From CAKUIA01 sp044433115 (lineage in GTDB: Bacteria; Verrucomicrobiota; Verrucomicrobiia; Opitutales; Intestinicryptomonadaceae), in contig JAWXTY010000023.1 in the NCBI GenBank assembly GCA_044433115.1, forward strand, positions 1-34,017: a DNA stretch of 34,017 nt. Reading direction: 5' to 3'. The translations under genes and the position numbers were made by a program. The notes below the pieces were generated by a model. The model had not been told where the DNA came from, made no database searches, and saw only the letters and a list, made by a program, of their open reading frames with translations. This document shows, piece by piece, positions 1 to 7,812 of the stretch (positions are counted from its first letter, which is position 1; each line of letters opens with the position of its first letter).

Positions 1-738
1 AGAGGCGGCAGAGGCGGCGAAGGTGGTCAAATGCAAGGTGGCAGAGGTCAAGGTGGTCGTGGTCAAGGCGGCGAAGGTGGTCGTGGTCAAGGCGGCGAAG
101 GTGGTCGTGGTCAAGGCGGTCGTGGCGGCGAAGGCGGCGAAGCTATGATGGGTCGTGGAATGGGCGGCAATGGTATGATGGGAAATACCGACAGAATGGC
201 TCTATTGAAGAAATACGACGCAGACAATGATGGCGTACTTAGCGAAGAAGAAAGAGCTAAAGCTCAAGAAGAACTTTCTAAAAGCAGAAACCAAATGGGT
301 GATATGATTAAAGAAAGAGCTAAAATGTCTTTAGAAAGATTTGATAAAGATGGCGACTCTAAACTTGATATAGACGAATTAACAGAAATGTTACAAGGTC
401 AATATGGTTCATCACCTTCTTCTTCTCAACCAAGAATGCCTCAAGAAATCATAGAAAAATATGATGCTGATGGCGATGGCGTTTTATCTCGTGATGAGCT
501 AGAAAAAATGAGAGAAGACACTAAGAAAATTATCGAAGAGTTAACTGCTAAATATGACGCAGACGGCAATGGCGAACTTTCTCAAGAAGAAAGAGCTAAG
601 ATGATGGAAGAAAACCCTGACGTATTCAAAAACCAAATGCAAAATATGCGTGGTCAAGGTGGCAACAACCAACAAGGTGGTCGTGGTCAAGGCGGTCAAC
701 AAGGTGGCAGAGGTCAAGGCGGTCGTGGCGGAATGTAA
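1..738 (+). CDS. EF-hand calcium-binding protein with Gly/Arg/Gln-rich ends (5' partial)
   Basis: The reading frame is open to the first base of the window, so the ATG at 31 is probably internal and the true start lies upstream. Four EF-hand loops of the DxDxDG type are visible. Counted from the ATG at 31, they lie near residues 63-74 (DADNDG), 104-115 (DKDGDS), 144-155 (DADGDG) and 175-186 (DADGNG). Each is followed by an acidic residue at the loop end, as expected for calcium ligation. They are flanked by low-complexity GGRGQGG/GGE repeats at the N-terminal side and a similar GGRGQGG tail. The loops support calcium binding; the Gly/Arg-rich ends suggest an extended, flexible, possibly nucleic-acid or polyanion-binding region, which is inference. 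The location is unknown because any signal peptide would be outside the window. Confidence 0.85.
   Translation, partial: RGGRGGEGGQMQGGRGQGGRGQGGEGGRGQGGEGGRGQGGRGGEGGEAMMGRGMGGNGMMGNTDRMALLKKYDADNDGVLSEEERAKAQEELSKSRNQMGDMIKERAKMSLERFDKDGDSKLDIDELTEMLQGQYGSSPSSSQPRMPQEIIEKYDADGDGVLSRDELEKMREDTKKIIEELTAKYDADGNGELSQEERAKMMEENPDVFKNQMQNMRGQGGNNQQGGRGQGGQQGGRGQGGRGGM
52..120 (+). repeat. 24-bp in-frame tandem repeat coding GGRGQGGE
   Basis: Two identical 24-bp units at 52-75 and 76-99 are followed by a third unit that diverges at its end. Each unit encodes Gly-Gly-Arg-Gly-Gln-Gly-Gly-Glu. Shorter relatives lie upstream and at 651-735. The length is a multiple of three, so copy changes would lengthen or shorten the protein without a frameshift. 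Confidence 0.8.
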
Positions 739-775
739 TAATTCCTTAGCATAAAATCATTAAAAACACTCTTTA

Positions 776-841
776 AGAGTACTTCTAATAAAAAGCAATT
801 GTAACTTATCTTAGTATAAAAACCAATTTTTAGAAGCACAC
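776..841. repeat. Foldback family 1, deletion derivative
   Basis: The right half (about 789-841) matches the right arm of the full copies at 6151-6359 and 7557-7756. It carries an AGCAATTGTAA block and ends in CCAATTTTTAGAAGCACAC. Only a short left end resembling ACTTCTAA is present, so most of the left arm seems to have been lost. It lies between the EF-hand gene and its probable terminator. Confidence 0.55.
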
Positions 842-851
842 TTAACCCTTT

Positions 852-888
852 AGGCTAAACCTTTTCCCCGAGGTTTAGCCTTTCCTTT
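852..888 (+). terminator. Rho-independent terminator of the EF-hand gene
   Basis: A perfect 11-bp stem (AGGCTAAACCT at 852-862 with AGGTTTAGCCT at 871-881) encloses an 8-nt loop. It is followed by a T-rich tract. It lies 114 bases after the EF-hand stop codon and before the M60 gene. Confidence 0.85.
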
Positions 889-951
889 TGTCTAATTAAG
901 ACTCAGTTTTTAGAAAAGAAGCTTTACAGTCTTTAAAAAATCTACTTAAAT

Positions 952-957
952 GGAGGT
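952..957 (+). promoter_or_regulatory. Shine-Dalgarno site of the M60 peptidase gene
   Basis: GGAGGT lies 3 bases before the ATG at 961, a shorter spacing than usual. It is noteworthy because most other genes here have A/T-rich leaders with no recognisable Shine-Dalgarno sequence. It fixes the M60 start. Confidence 0.7.
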
Positions 958-960
958 GAA

Positions 961-3000
961 ATGAAAAAGAGATTTATTGTAGTATTGGCTATTTTGTTTA
1001 TAGCTCAAATGGGCTTTTGCGAAAAAGATTTAAAGGCAGAGACTAAAGATGAAACATCTTTAAATATTAGTTATTTGCATACACTCCTTGATGGCGTATA
1101 TGGATATTTAAAGGGCGAAAGACGTGATGCCCTTGTAAATAATGAAAGCCCATCGAGCTTTTTGTTGCCATTTTCAAAAGCTATTAGAGCTGGAATAAAG
1201 CATATAAATGAAGATGTAAATCTAATTAAACGTGCATTTGAGATAGTTGAATTTTATGAAAAGGGAGGCGAAAATGCCTTATTCATAAACGAGGCTACTC
1301 AAGGTGGGCTTTTAAGAACTGATACAAAGGACAAAGAAATTCATTTTGCCCTCATCGAAATTCAGCAAGGCTTAATTGATTATGCCTACACATCTAAAAA
1401 CCTTGAGGCTCACCCAGAGATTTTTGCAAATAAAAAATTTGAATGTTCAAAGTATTTCCCTGCAGAATGCCCTCCTGCTACAGACCCTAATAAGGTACAT
1501 AAAGTAAAAATCAAGGCACAAAATAGAGAGAGTTGGGGTAGCCCCTTTGCCTACGAAAAGGCAGACGCTCGCCGCCCCACTGGCTTCTACGCCCCTGCAG
1601 GTAGCATAGTTAAAATCAATGTGCCTGAAAATATGATAAATAAGGGCTACAAAATTAGGCTTGGCTCGCACTCTTGGGACAATGCCAAAAAGCCAAAGAT
1701 ACAAAGGCTAGATAGAATTTCCATAGTGTACCCAATCGACAATACCCAAATGCTCGTTGCGAACCCAATGGGTGGAGGTATTTATATAGAAGTGCCTTAT
1801 CTAGCAGACTTGGGAGTTATTGAAATAGAGATAATTAATGCAGTAAAATCTCCCTACTTTTCGGCAAAGAGTTTCGACAAAATGACTCTCGAAGAATGGA
1901 AAGAAGTGCGAAATAGCCCTGCCCCTTGGGCTGATTTTGAGTCGGATAAGATTATGTTAAATATGCCCACTAAGTGGATTTATAACTTCGACGACCCTAT
2001 TAGTCTTATGCAAAAGTGGGATAAGCTAATGGATAGCGTTATCGAGCTTCGTGGCTGGGAGGGCTACAATAGAGACAAAACTATACTCTATCTCCAAGCA
2101 GACCTCCAATTTAGAGGTGGTGCATACTACCCTGGTTACCCTCAAACTAACGATGTCTACAAGCCAAGTATGCCCGAAAATGGCAATAAAAACCACTATT
2201 ATCTAAATCCTGAAATAGCATATTCAGCCTGCTTCCACGAGCTAGGACACGCTGTATTCATCACAAAGTTTCGAGGCGAAGTTGAAGCAATCGTCAACTT
2301 TTTATATGTAGCTATAGCCAATCAAAACTTCGGCTTAGACTTAGACACAGCCTTCATTAAATCATTCAAGGCAGGACACAATTTTAAAGGCATAGACGAA
2401 GTTGCTCAAATGTGGCTTGTCAAAGATAATTTTAGAGCAGGCAAGGAAATGAACTACACAAATGTTGCTGGCGACGAAATGAAATATCAATACACAGGCT
2501 ATGCAAAATATGTGGACTATGTAGATTTATTTGGCTGGCAGGCAATCAACTCCTTCTTTAGAGCCTACGAATTAGACTATATGAACAATAAGGAATTTTT
2601 CCCTAAAATAGTCAATAAAGACGACACTGATAGCCGAATTTTCAATCTCTCAAAATCGGCAAACTGCGATGTACGCCCCCTAATCCACTTTTGGGGCATA
2701 CAGCCAGAAAAGCCAGAAGCATTAGCCGAAAAAATTGCAAAGGCAAACTTAAAGCCATCTCCTGCAATCTACGATAAATTACTCCACTACAAAAACATAA
2801 TCCCTACAAACAATGAGGAATTTAAAGCCCTTGCCCAAAAAGTATACCCCAAAGGTATAAAAGAGGACGAAAAGACTATAAAAAATGGAATGGGCTGGTA
2901 TTATAATCATCTAAACAAATACAGCGAAACTCACGCCCAAGAAAGTCGAAAAGCCCTACAAAATATAATCGACACATACTTCCCAAAAGGCAGACCCTAA
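961..3000 (+). CDS. Secreted M60-family (enhancin/mucinase-like) zinc metallopeptidase
   Basis: The 679-aa product starts with a signal peptide (MKK followed by a hydrophobic run to about residue 20) and is predicted to be exported. The zinc motif HELGH is at residues 426-430, in the sequence FHELGHAVF. Glutamates at 440 and 442 are candidates for the third ligand of the gluzincin HExxH(8,24)E pattern. Upstream, from about residue 207, the sequence YAPAGSIVKINVP followed by a beta-rich stretch ending in GGGIYIEVP resembles the typical start of the M60 domain. Known M60 peptidases from gut bacteria cleave O-glycosylated mucins; the substrate here is inferred. The first 200 residues are not recognised. 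The gene stands alone between two terminators, with a clear Shine-Dalgarno site. Confidence 0.85.
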   Translation: MKKRFIVVLAILFIAQMGFCEKDLKAETKDETSLNISYLHTLLDGVYGYLKGERRDALVNNESPSSFLLPFSKAIRAGIKHINEDVNLIKRAFEIVEFYEKGGENALFINEATQGGLLRTDTKDKEIHFALIEIQQGLIDYAYTSKNLEAHPEIFANKKFECSKYFPAECPPATDPNKVHKVKIKAQNRESWGSPFAYEKADARRPTGFYAPAGSIVKINVPENMINKGYKIRLGSHSWDNAKKPKIQRLDRISIVYPIDNTQMLVANPMGGGIYIEVPYLADLGVIEIEIINAVKSPYFSAKSFDKMTLEEWKEVRNSPAPWADFESDKIMLNMPTKWIYNFDDPISLMQKWDKLMDSVIELRGWEGYNRDKTILYLQADLQFRGGAYYPGYPQTNDVYKPSMPENGNKNHYYLNPEIAYSACFHELGHAVFITKFRGEVEAIVNFLYVAIANQNFGLDLDTAFIKSFKAGHNFKGIDEVAQMWLVKDNFRAGKEMNYTNVAGDEMKYQYTGYAKYVDYVDLFGWQAINSFFRAYELDYMNNKEFFPKIVNKDDTDSRIFNLSKSANCDVRPLIHFWGIQPEKPEALAEKIAKANLKPSPAIYDKLLHYKNIIPTNNEEFKALAQKVYPKGIKEDEKTIKNGMGWYYNHLNKYSETHAQESRKALQNIIDTYFPKGRP

Positions 3001-3038
3001 TTTTAAAAGCTAAAGGGGACTTCTAAATTTAACCGAAA

Positions 3039-3071
3039 AAAAGAGCGAAGGTGTTAAATCTTCGCTCTTTT
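3039..3071. terminator. Bidirectional terminator between the M60 gene and ppdK
   Basis: The stem AAAAGAGCGAAG (3039-3050) pairs with CTTCGCTCTTTT (3060-3071) around a 9-nt loop. T-runs follow on both strands. It separates the convergent M60 and ppdK genes. Confidence 0.85.
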
Positions 3072-3111
3072 TGTATCTAGGGGTTTAAGCCCCCTTTATT
3101 TTATCTAAAAA

Positions 3112-5868
3112 CTATTCAGACAAAGCTGCTTGTGCTGCTGCCAATCTTGCAACTGGTACACGTGGAGCTGAGCAACTTACGTATGTCAAACCAACCTTGT
3201 GGAAGAATTGGATTGAGTCAGGGTCGCCACCGTGTTCACCACAGATACCTAATTTAATCTTAGGGTTAGTAGCTCTACCTTTTTGTACACCAATTTCAAC
3301 TAATTGACCTACGCCACCAACGTCGATGCTTGCGAATGGGTTCTTTGGCAAGATGTCTAAATCTTTGTAAGTACCCAAGAAGCTACCAGCGTCGTCACGG
3401 CTCATTCCCAAACCAGTTTGAGTCAAGTCATTTGTACCAAAAGAGAAGAACTCAGCGTGTTGAGCAACTTCATCAGCTGTCAAAGCACCTCTAGGAATTT
3501 CAATCATTGTACCAATCATATAGTCAAACTTGAAATCATTTTCCTTCATTACCAATTCAGCTTGTTCCTTGATTAAATCAGATTGGATTTTCAATTCTTG
3601 TGCAAAACCTACTAATGGAACCATAACTTCAGGGATAATCTTTTCGCCTTCAGAACCCTTAGATACGTTAACTACAGCTTCAAAAATTGCTCTAGCTTGC
3701 ATCTTAGTGATTTCAGGGTAGCTATTACCCAAACGGCAACCTCTATGACCTAACATAGGGTTTTGCTCTTCTAAAGCCTTGCAACGTTCAACTAATGATT
3801 CAGTAGAAACGCCCAATTTTTCAGCCAAAGCATTTCTAGCAGCTGAATCGTGAGGTAAGAACTCGTGCAAAGGTGGGTCTAGCAAACGAATTGTTACAGG
3901 GTAACCCTTCATAGCTTCGAAGATACCTTCAAAGTCGCCTCTTTGCATAGGCAATAACTTATCCAAAGCAGCTTGACGTTCTGCAACATCACTAGCTAAA
4001 ATCATTTGACGAACATAGTCAATTCTGTCGCCTTCAAAGAACATATGCTCCGTACGGCACAAACCAATACCAGAAGCACCGAGAGCCAAAGATGACCTTG
4101 CTTGTTCTGGGCTATCAGCGTTAGCACGAACGTCTAATCTACGATATTTATCAGCCCAAGTCATTACTGTGTTGAACAACTTGTAAGTATAGCTATCAGC
4201 TTCAGCTAATGTACCATTGATAACTTGGTTAACTTCACTGTCAGAAGTTGCAATCTTACCTGCATAAACCTTACCAGTAGTACCATCGATAGAAATGTTT
4301 TCACCTTCCTTGATTACTACGCCATTTGCAGAGATATAACCCTTAGCATAGTCAACTACGATTTCACTAGCACCACAGATACATACCTTACCCATTTGTC
4401 TAGCAACCAACGCTGCGTGAGAGCTTACGCCACCTCTTGAAGTCAAAATACCTTCAGAAGCAATCATACCTCTTAAGTCTTCAGGAGAAGTTTCTTCACG
4501 GCACAATACTACCTTATTGCCCTTTACGCCTTCAGCTTCTGCCTTAGCTGCTGTGAATACTAATTGACCTGTAGCTGCACCAGGACCTGCTGGTAAACCT
4601 GCTGCGAATGGAGTTGCACTCTTAATAGCTGCAGCATCAAATACTGGAACTAATAAGCTAGAGATAGAGTCTGCAGGGATTTTCTTAACTGCAGTCTTTT
4701 CGTCCATCAAGCCTTCTTGGTTCATTTCGTATGCGATACGAACTGCTGCTAGACCTGTACGTTTACCATTTCTAGTTTGCAACATAAACATTTTGTTATC
4801 TTCGATAGTGAACTCGAAGTCTTGCATATCCTTGAAGTGGTTTTCTAAAATAGATCTGATGTTCATCAACTCAGCGTGAGCAGATGGCATATCTGTAGCT
4901 AAATCAGCGATTTTGTGTGGAGTTCTAACACCGGCTACAACGTCTTCACCTTGAGCATTGATTAGATATTCACCATAGAATACGTTTTCGCCATTAGCAG
5001 GGTCTCTAGTGAAAGCAACACCTGTAGCAGATGTTTCGCCCATATTACCAAATACCATTGTTTGTACGTTAACTGCTGTACCCCAAGCTGCTGGGATATT
5101 GTACTTTTGTCTATAGATGATAGCTCTGTCGTTCATCCAAGAATTGAATACTGCACCAACTGCACCCCATAATTGTTGCTTTACGCATTGTGGGAATGAT
5201 TCACCCTTTTTCTCTTGGATTAAAGCCTTGTATTTTTCTACAACAACTTGTAATTGCTCAGCAGATAAATCACTATCTAACTCAACATTAGCTTCTTCTT
5301 TAACTTCTTCTAAGATGTGGTGGAAAGGATCAGCGTCAAATTCGCCTTCAGCTTGAACGCCCATAACTACGTCGCCATACATTTGGATAAATCTACGGTA
5401 GCAGTCCCAAGCAAAACGTGCGTTAGCAGACTTTTCAGCCAAAGCCAATACAGTTTCGTCGTTTAGACCCAAGTTCAAAATTGTGTCCATCATACCTGGC
5501 ATAGACTCTCTTGCACCAGAACGAACTGAGAATAATAGAGGGTCTTTTTTGTCGCCAAATTTCTTGCCCAATTGCTCTTCGATAGCAGCTAAAGCAGCGT
5601 CAACTTGAGCTTCTAATACTACAGGATATTGTCTGCCATTGTCATAGAAGTAAGTACAAACTTCAGTAGTGATAGTGAAACCTGGAGGCACTGGCAAACC
5701 AATCTTTGCCATTTCTGCTAAATTCGCACCCTTACCACCAAGTAAGTTACGCATAGTAGAGTTACCATCTGTAACTTTACCAAACAAGTATGTATATTTT
5801 TCTGCACCTGATGTGCCACATTTGCAACCGCATGAAGCAGTCTTATTTTCTGTTTCGTTATTTGACAT
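3112..5868 (-). CDS. ppdK: Pyruvate, phosphate dikinase
   Basis: The 918-aa product interconverts pyruvate, ATP and phosphate with PEP, AMP and pyrophosphate in the cytoplasm. An N-terminal ATP-grasp domain (starting near GGKGANLAEM) is followed by the swivelling phosphohistidine domain with GGVSSHAALVAR, catalytic His484. A C-terminal PEP/pyruvate TIM barrel follows, with GICGEHGGDP and the catalytic Cys899 in VSCSAPRVPVARL. Length is slightly above the usual 870-890 aa because of an N-terminal extension containing CxCxC (Cys13, 15 and 17). The residue before the catalytic-loop Ser-His is Ser where most family members have Thr (GGMTSHAA). The leader lacks a Shine-Dalgarno sequence. The gene is monocistronic and ends at the shared terminator. 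PPDK in anaerobes often supports pyrophosphate-based glycolysis. Confidence 0.97.
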   Translation of the reverse strand: MSNNETENKTASCGCKCGTSGAEKYTYLFGKVTDGNSTMRNLLGGKGANLAEMAKIGLPVPPGFTITTEVCTYFYDNGRQYPVVLEAQVDAALAAIEEQLGKKFGDKKDPLLFSVRSGARESMPGMMDTILNLGLNDETVLALAEKSANARFAWDCYRRFIQMYGDVVMGVQAEGEFDADPFHHILEEVKEEANVELDSDLSAEQLQVVVEKYKALIQEKKGESFPQCVKQQLWGAVGAVFNSWMNDRAIIYRQKYNIPAAWGTAVNVQTMVFGNMGETSATGVAFTRDPANGENVFYGEYLINAQGEDVVAGVRTPHKIADLATDMPSAHAELMNIRSILENHFKDMQDFEFTIEDNKMFMLQTRNGKRTGLAAVRIAYEMNQEGLMDEKTAVKKIPADSISSLLVPVFDAAAIKSATPFAAGLPAGPGAATGQLVFTAAKAEAEGVKGNKVVLCREETSPEDLRGMIASEGILTSRGGVSSHAALVARQMGKVCICGASEIVVDYAKGYISANGVVIKEGENISIDGTTGKVYAGKIATSDSEVNQVINGTLAEADSYTYKLFNTVMTWADKYRRLDVRANADSPEQARSSLALGASGIGLCRTEHMFFEGDRIDYVRQMILASDVAERQAALDKLLPMQRGDFEGIFEAMKGYPVTIRLLDPPLHEFLPHDSAARNALAEKLGVSTESLVERCKALEEQNPMLGHRGCRLGNSYPEITKMQARAIFEAVVNVSKGSEGEKIIPEVMVPLVGFAQELKIQSDLIKEQAELVMKENDFKFDYMIGTMIEIPRGALTADEVAQHAEFFSFGTNDLTQTGLGMSRDDAGSFLGTYKDLDILPKNPFASIDVGGVGQLVEIGVQKGRATNPKIKLGICGEHGGDPDSIQFFHKVGLTYVSCSAPRVPVARLAAAQAALSE

Positions 5869-6150
5869 ATTTTTTCTTATTTCTTAATTAATGAGGATAT
5901 GCTCCTCGCCGTCTATAAAATATTTGTCGTCTCAAAGCCTTATTATAACTCAAAGGAAGCCTAAACTTAATTCGAGAAAAAACTCTAAAACAATTATATC
6001 ATTAAATTTAAATTGATTTTTAAGTCAATACATAAATAGCTAATAATTTAATTTTAACAAAAAAATAAGCCTTGCCTAAGAATATAGACACAAAAAAGCG
6101 AGATAAACTCGCTTTTGCTAAATTTTTGCTAATTTTTGCTAAATCAAAGA
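5869..6150. other. AT-rich intergenic region upstream of ppdK
   Basis: No gene is supported. The part next to ppdK should hold its promoter; a small GAGGA/TCCTC hairpin lies at about 5892-5906. A hairpin at 6094-6117 is listed separately. After it, an 11-bp TAAATTTTTGC-like word is repeated two to three times at about 6118-6143. An open frame on each strand here is low-complexity and not convincing. Confidence 0.6.
6094..6117 (-). terminator. Probable terminator downstream of the ferredoxin gene
   Basis: The stem AAAAGCGAG (6094-6102) pairs with CTCGCTTTT (6109-6117). On the minus strand it runs into six T residues. It would terminate ferredoxin transcripts that have read through the 6151-6359 repeat. 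Confidence 0.55.
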
Positions 6151-6359
6151 GGGGGGCTTCTAAAAATTGGCAATTAGCTATTTTTAAGATTATTTTTAGC
6201 GTAATTTTCTTGCGTTTGAAGAGGATAGCAGAGCTATCTGACGAGAAAAGCAAGGAAATTCAAGCAAAAATAGGCTAAAAAGAGCAATTATAACTTATTC
6301 TTAGTGCAAAAACTTTGTTTTTGCTTTCCTATTTAAAGACCAATTTTTAGAAGCACCCC
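6151..6359. repeat. Foldback family 1, full copy
   Basis: The element has terminal inverted repeats: left GGGGGGCTTCTAAAAATTGG (6151-6170) and right CCAATTTTTAGAAGCACCCC (6340-6359), matching at 19 of 20 positions. The two arms are imperfectly complementary along their length. On the left are CAATTAGCTATTTTTA and GTAATTTTCTTGC blocks; on the right their complements occur around GCAAGGAAATTCAAGC and TAGGCTAAAAAGAGCAATT. A small GATAG/CTATC hairpin marks the centre near 6225-6240. It encodes no protein. It ends 9 bp from the ferredoxin stop codon. Confidence 0.8.
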
Positions 6360-6368
6360 ATACAAAAC

Positions 6369-6593
6369 CTACTCGTTGCCAATAGCAGCAACTGGGCAAG
6401 ATTCCATAGCTTCTGTACATTCAGCTATTTCTGCATCGCTTTCTGGTTGTTTGATTAAAAATGATGTACCATCATCATTTCTACCAAAAAAGTCAGAAGC
6501 CATTTGTCTGCACAAATCGCAATCTATACATTGCTTATCAACGAAGAAAGAGCCTTCTGCGTTATTGTCTGTTTTATCATTTACGTCTGCCAT
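6369..6593 (-). CDS. Small single-cluster ferredoxin
   Basis: The 74-aa product is an acidic electron carrier. Cys22, Cys25 and Cys28 (CxxCxxC) plus Cys66 followed by Pro form the ligand set of one [4Fe-4S] cluster. The second CxxCxxCxxxCP motif of two-cluster ferredoxins is absent. Cys59 is an extra cysteine. The sequence between the motifs resembles the single-cluster Fer4_13/Fer4_15 type. I chose the ATG at 6593 (MADVND); an in-frame ATG at 6608 would add five hydrophobic residues, and neither has a Shine-Dalgarno sequence. The physiological partner is not visible from the neighbours. Confidence 0.85.
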   Translation of the reverse strand: MADVNDKTDNNAEGSFFVDKQCIDCDLCRQMASDFFGRNDDGTSFLIKQPESDAEIAECTEAMESCPVAAIGNE

Positions 6594-6781
6594 AATAGAT
6601 ATAAACATTAGGTAAAAATTTTAAATCGTCAAGATTTTTTATCATTATTTTATGATATTTTCACCCTTTAAAAAGTTAGCATAAACTAACTTAAGATATT
6701 TTTGAGCATTAAAGCCCCTATGCTATTTATTTTTTAGAGTTGATTATTTCTGAGAAACTATCAGTATAGAGGGGTTTTAAT

Positions 6782-7240
6782 ATGAGTACTTCTAAGAAAA
6801 AGGCGACTAATTCTAATATTGCGAAGATAAACAATTTTTTATCTTTAAATAGCGATATGGACGAATATCTCCAAGATGAACTAAATAAGGGAATGAAGTT
6901 TGCACTTAAATCTGGGTTGAGCCTAAAAGACAGCGAAAGTATAGCCCAAAAGCTCGCCCATATTTATGATACAAAAGCACATTTAGAATTTATACGCTTT
7001 GAAGACAGATATTTCGACCCTCTCTTTGATATACAAAGAATTAAGGAGGCACTCTTTCGCTTATCGGGTTATAAAAGAAGCATATTAATAATAGACTCTT
7101 TAAAATATTCTTGTTTAGATGGCAAAAAACGCCATTCTTCTAAGAGTAAATTAAGGCATACGTCTTGTATAAATTTTATAGAAGATTATGCAAATTTATA
7201 TCAAAATCAAATCCCTAACCTTGAAATATTATACTTATGA
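6782..7240 (+). CDS. Hypothetical protein translationally coupled to hinT
   Basis: I do not recognise the family. The 152-aa product has no signal peptide or membrane segment. It starts with a Lys/Ser/Asn-rich stretch, then is mostly helical and charged (DMDEYLQDELNKGMKFALKSG), with a strand-like SILIIDSLKYS near residue 105. A basic KKRHSSKSKLRH patch lies around residues 115-126. A GAGGGG sequence about 9 bases before the ATG may be a ribosome site. Its stop overlaps the hinT start by four bases (ATGA), which suggests co-translation. The function cannot be inferred. Confidence 0.7.
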   Translation: MSTSKKKATNSNIAKINNFLSLNSDMDEYLQDELNKGMKFALKSGLSLKDSESIAQKLAHIYDTKAHLEFIRFEDRYFDPLFDIQRIKEALFRLSGYKRSILIIDSLKYSCLDGKKRHSSKSKLRHTSCINFIEDYANLYQNQIPNLEILYL

Positions 7241-7569
7241 CATTATTTGAAAAAATCATAGCAGGAGAAATTCCTTGCGACAAAGTTTATGAAGACGAAA
7301 ACGTGTTTGCCTTTAGAGATATTAATCCTCAAGCTCCAACACATATACTCTGTGTGCCAAAACGTGTTATAGCAAGAATAGCAGAAGCGACTGAAAGCGA
7401 CGAAGCACTTTTAGGAAAACTCTTGCTTGCAGGACAAAAAATAGCCAAGCAAGAAAAACTAGACAATGGCTTTAGACTAGTAATAAACAATGGAGCAGAC
7501 GGCGGCGAAACAGTCCCCCACCTCCACCTACACATAATTGGCGGAAAATCCCTCAAGTGGGTTTTTTAA
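7237..7569 (+). CDS. hinT: HIT-family purine nucleoside phosphoramidase, C-terminus altered by a repeat
   Basis: The 110-aa product has the HinT layout: FEKIIAGEIPCDKVYED at the start, FRDINPQAPTHILCVPK, VINNGADGGETVPHLHLHIIGG. The histidine triad is His95, His97 and His99, and His99 is the expected nucleophile for hydrolysis of AMP-amine bonds. Family members normally end in a GG(R/K)...WPPG tail. Here the protein stops at GGKSLKWVF, so the residues after Trp108 are replaced. The last bases (from 7557) are the left end of the foldback element at 7557-7756, which supplies the VF codons and TAA. The fold core is intact, so activity is plausible, but the C-terminal loop that contributes to substrate recognition is shortened. 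Confidence 0.9.
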   Translation: MTLFEKIIAGEIPCDKVYEDENVFAFRDINPQAPTHILCVPKRVIARIAEATESDEALLGKLLLAGQKIAKQEKLDNGFRLVINNGADGGETVPHLHLHIIGGKSLKWVF

Positions 7570-7756
7570 ATTGGCAATTAGTTATTTTTAAGATTATTTT
7601 TAGCGTAATTTTCTTGTGTTTGACGCAGATAGCGTCGCTATCTAAGGAAATAAACAAGGAAATTCAAGCAAAAATAGGCTAAAAAGAACAATTGTAGCCT
7701 ATCGTAACGCAAAAACAAAGTTTTTGCTTCCTATCCAAAACCAATTTAAAAAGCAC
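7557..7756. repeat. Foldback family 1, full copy overlapping the hinT 3' end
   Basis: The left end GTGGGTTTTTTAAATTGG (7557-7574) is complementary to the right end CCAATTTAAAAAGCAC (7741-7756), apart from one or two positions. The interior matches the 6151-6359 copy closely: CAATTAGTTATTTTTAAG, GCGTAATTTTCTTG, AAGGAAATTCAAGC and AATAGGCTAAAAAG blocks. The centre is a different small hairpin, GATAGCGTCGCTATC. The outer ends differ from the other copies, yet still pair with each other. Confidence 0.8.
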
Positions 7757-7759
7757 AAT

Positions 7760-7796
7760 AAAAAAGTTGGATTTTACGATAAAGCCCAACTTTTTT
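7760..7796. terminator. Bidirectional terminator between hinT and the PEGA lipoprotein
   Basis: The stem AAAAAAGTTGG (7760-7770) pairs with CCAACTTTTTT (7786-7796) around a 15-nt loop. T-runs are present on both strands between convergent genes. Confidence 0.85.
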
Positions 7797-7812
7797 GTTT
7801 TGTAACTTTCAA

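Noticed and set aside
6020..6278. Opposed open frames between ppdK and the ferredoxin
   Set aside because: They cover the foldback repeat and AT-rich DNA, are low in complexity and have no ribosome site.
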